From the NCBI GenBank assembly GCA_009885185.1, contig VFLF01000425.1:1-6896 (forward strand): a stretch of DNA of 6,896 nt, given 5' to 3'. The DNA is from Nitrosomonadales bacterium. GTDB taxonomy: Bacteria > Pseudomonadota > Gammaproteobacteria > Burkholderiales > SG8-41. Shown here one piece after another: positions 6,586 through 6,896 of this stretch (position 1 is the stretch's first letter; every line of letters begins with the position of its first letter). The notes under the pieces are model-generated. The model was not told where the DNA came from, did not search any database, and saw only the letters and a program-made list of their open reading frames with translations. A program made the translations under genes and the position numbers.

Positions 6586-6896
6586 TCAGGCTTTTGAACG
6601 CCGCAGTAGCGCGAGCGCGTTATCGCGATAGATGGCACGCAGGTCGCTTGCGCTGAAACCCAATTCGATCAAATCCTTGACGTTGGCCTCTGGGCTACGG
6701 AACGGAAAATCAGTGCCGAGCACCACCTGCGATACGGACACGAGTTTCAATAAGGGCGCCAGTGCCCACTGATTGGATGCATTGGCCGTGTCGTAATAAA
6801 ACTTTCTGAGCTCGGTGATCGGGCCATTGGGCAGTCGCTGGGCGAATTCCTTTCGGGTTCCCATCAACTGAATAAGCCGCCCGGTCAGGGATGGCA
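6586..6896 (-). CDS. Amidohydrolase-family protein, C-terminal part, 5' end outside window
   Basis: The last 102 residues of a metal-dependent amidohydrolase (amidohydrolase 2 / ACMSD-like group), whose members hydrolyse or decarboxylate ring and carboxylic acid substrates. The frame is open to the window edge, beginning PSLTGRLIQL, so the TTG at 6867 and ATG at 6864 are internal. Diagnostic features are FYYDTA, followed by SVSQVVLGTDFPF; the Asp in GTDFPF is the usual C-terminal metal-binding or catalytic residue of this superfamily. The terminal helix segment LRAIYRDNALALL is the common ending (the NAxxLL pattern). It ends with TGA. The N-terminal HxH metal site lies outside the window. It is on the same strand as the Bug-selenoprotein-UbiD genes and may belong to the same catabolic cluster. 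The exact substrate cannot be inferred. Confidence 0.88.
   Translation of the reverse strand, partial: PSLTGRLIQLMGTRKEFAQRLPNGPITELRKFYYDTANASNQWALAPLLKLVSVSQVVLGTDFPFRSPEANVKDLIELGFSASDLRAIYRDNALALLRRSKA

Noticed and set aside
3671..6588. Genome with TGA reassigned to Trp or Gly
   Set aside because: TGA ends the amidohydrolase (6588-6586) and the selenoprotein (3673-3671) at natural C-termini, and UGG is used freely for Trp.

Overview
The window reads as chromosomal DNA of a GC-rich bacterium, most likely a betaproteobacterium of Burkholderiales/Alcaligenaceae type. The reason is three orphan Bug/TctC-type periplasmic binding proteins packed around catabolic genes, a gene style typical of that group. 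This placement is an inference from gene content; no rRNA or marker gene is present.

Layout. Positions 1-725 (+) hold the 3' part of a Bug/TctC gene that begins before the window. It converges on the rest of the window, which is entirely on the minus strand. Read in transcription order from the right, that strand carries: the C-terminal end of an amidohydrolase (6896-6586); a 194-base gap with a weak possible promoter; a Bug/TctC gene (6391-5417); a selenoprotein gene with an in-frame TGA (5389-3671); a 191-base gap with a near-consensus promoter (TTGACA, 17 bases, TATATT); a UbiD-family decarboxylase (3479-2022); a 51-residue zinc-ribbon protein whose start codon overlaps the ubiD-like stop by one base (2022-1867); and a third Bug/TctC gene (1837-839). 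Hairpin-forming DNA lies between the two convergent Bug genes (726-838).

Main finding. What looks like two genes (5404-5084 and 4945-3671) is one reading frame interrupted by a single TGA at 5086-5084. The residues across it read GMAG-U-GSCT, the signature of the UGSC (seleno)protein family. A foldable hairpin with G and U in its apical loop lies just downstream, as expected for a bacterial SECIS element. The full product is about 572 residues: an N-terminal UGSC redox domain fused to a large C-terminal domain (motifs DGLPIVPPT and VMAGC) of no known function.

Second finding. By gap-free hand alignment, the UbiD-family protein keeps the metal/prenyl-FMN ligands (N173, H195, E236). Two of the three classic proton-relay residues are changed: Lys178 replaces Arg, Val282 replaces the first Glu, and Glu287 is kept. 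The adjacent zinc-ribbon protein resembles the small D subunit of BsdBCD/VdcBCD hydroxyarylate decarboxylases.

How they may work together (inference). Bug proteins would bind a carboxylate in the periplasm; the UbiD-like enzyme with its zinc-ribbon partner and the ACMSD-like amidohydrolase would (de)carboxylate or hydrolyse an organic acid in the cytoplasm; the UGSC selenoprotein would supply a redox or nucleophilic selenol step. The substrate cannot be read from the sequence. The organism would need SelA, SelB, SelC and SelD elsewhere.
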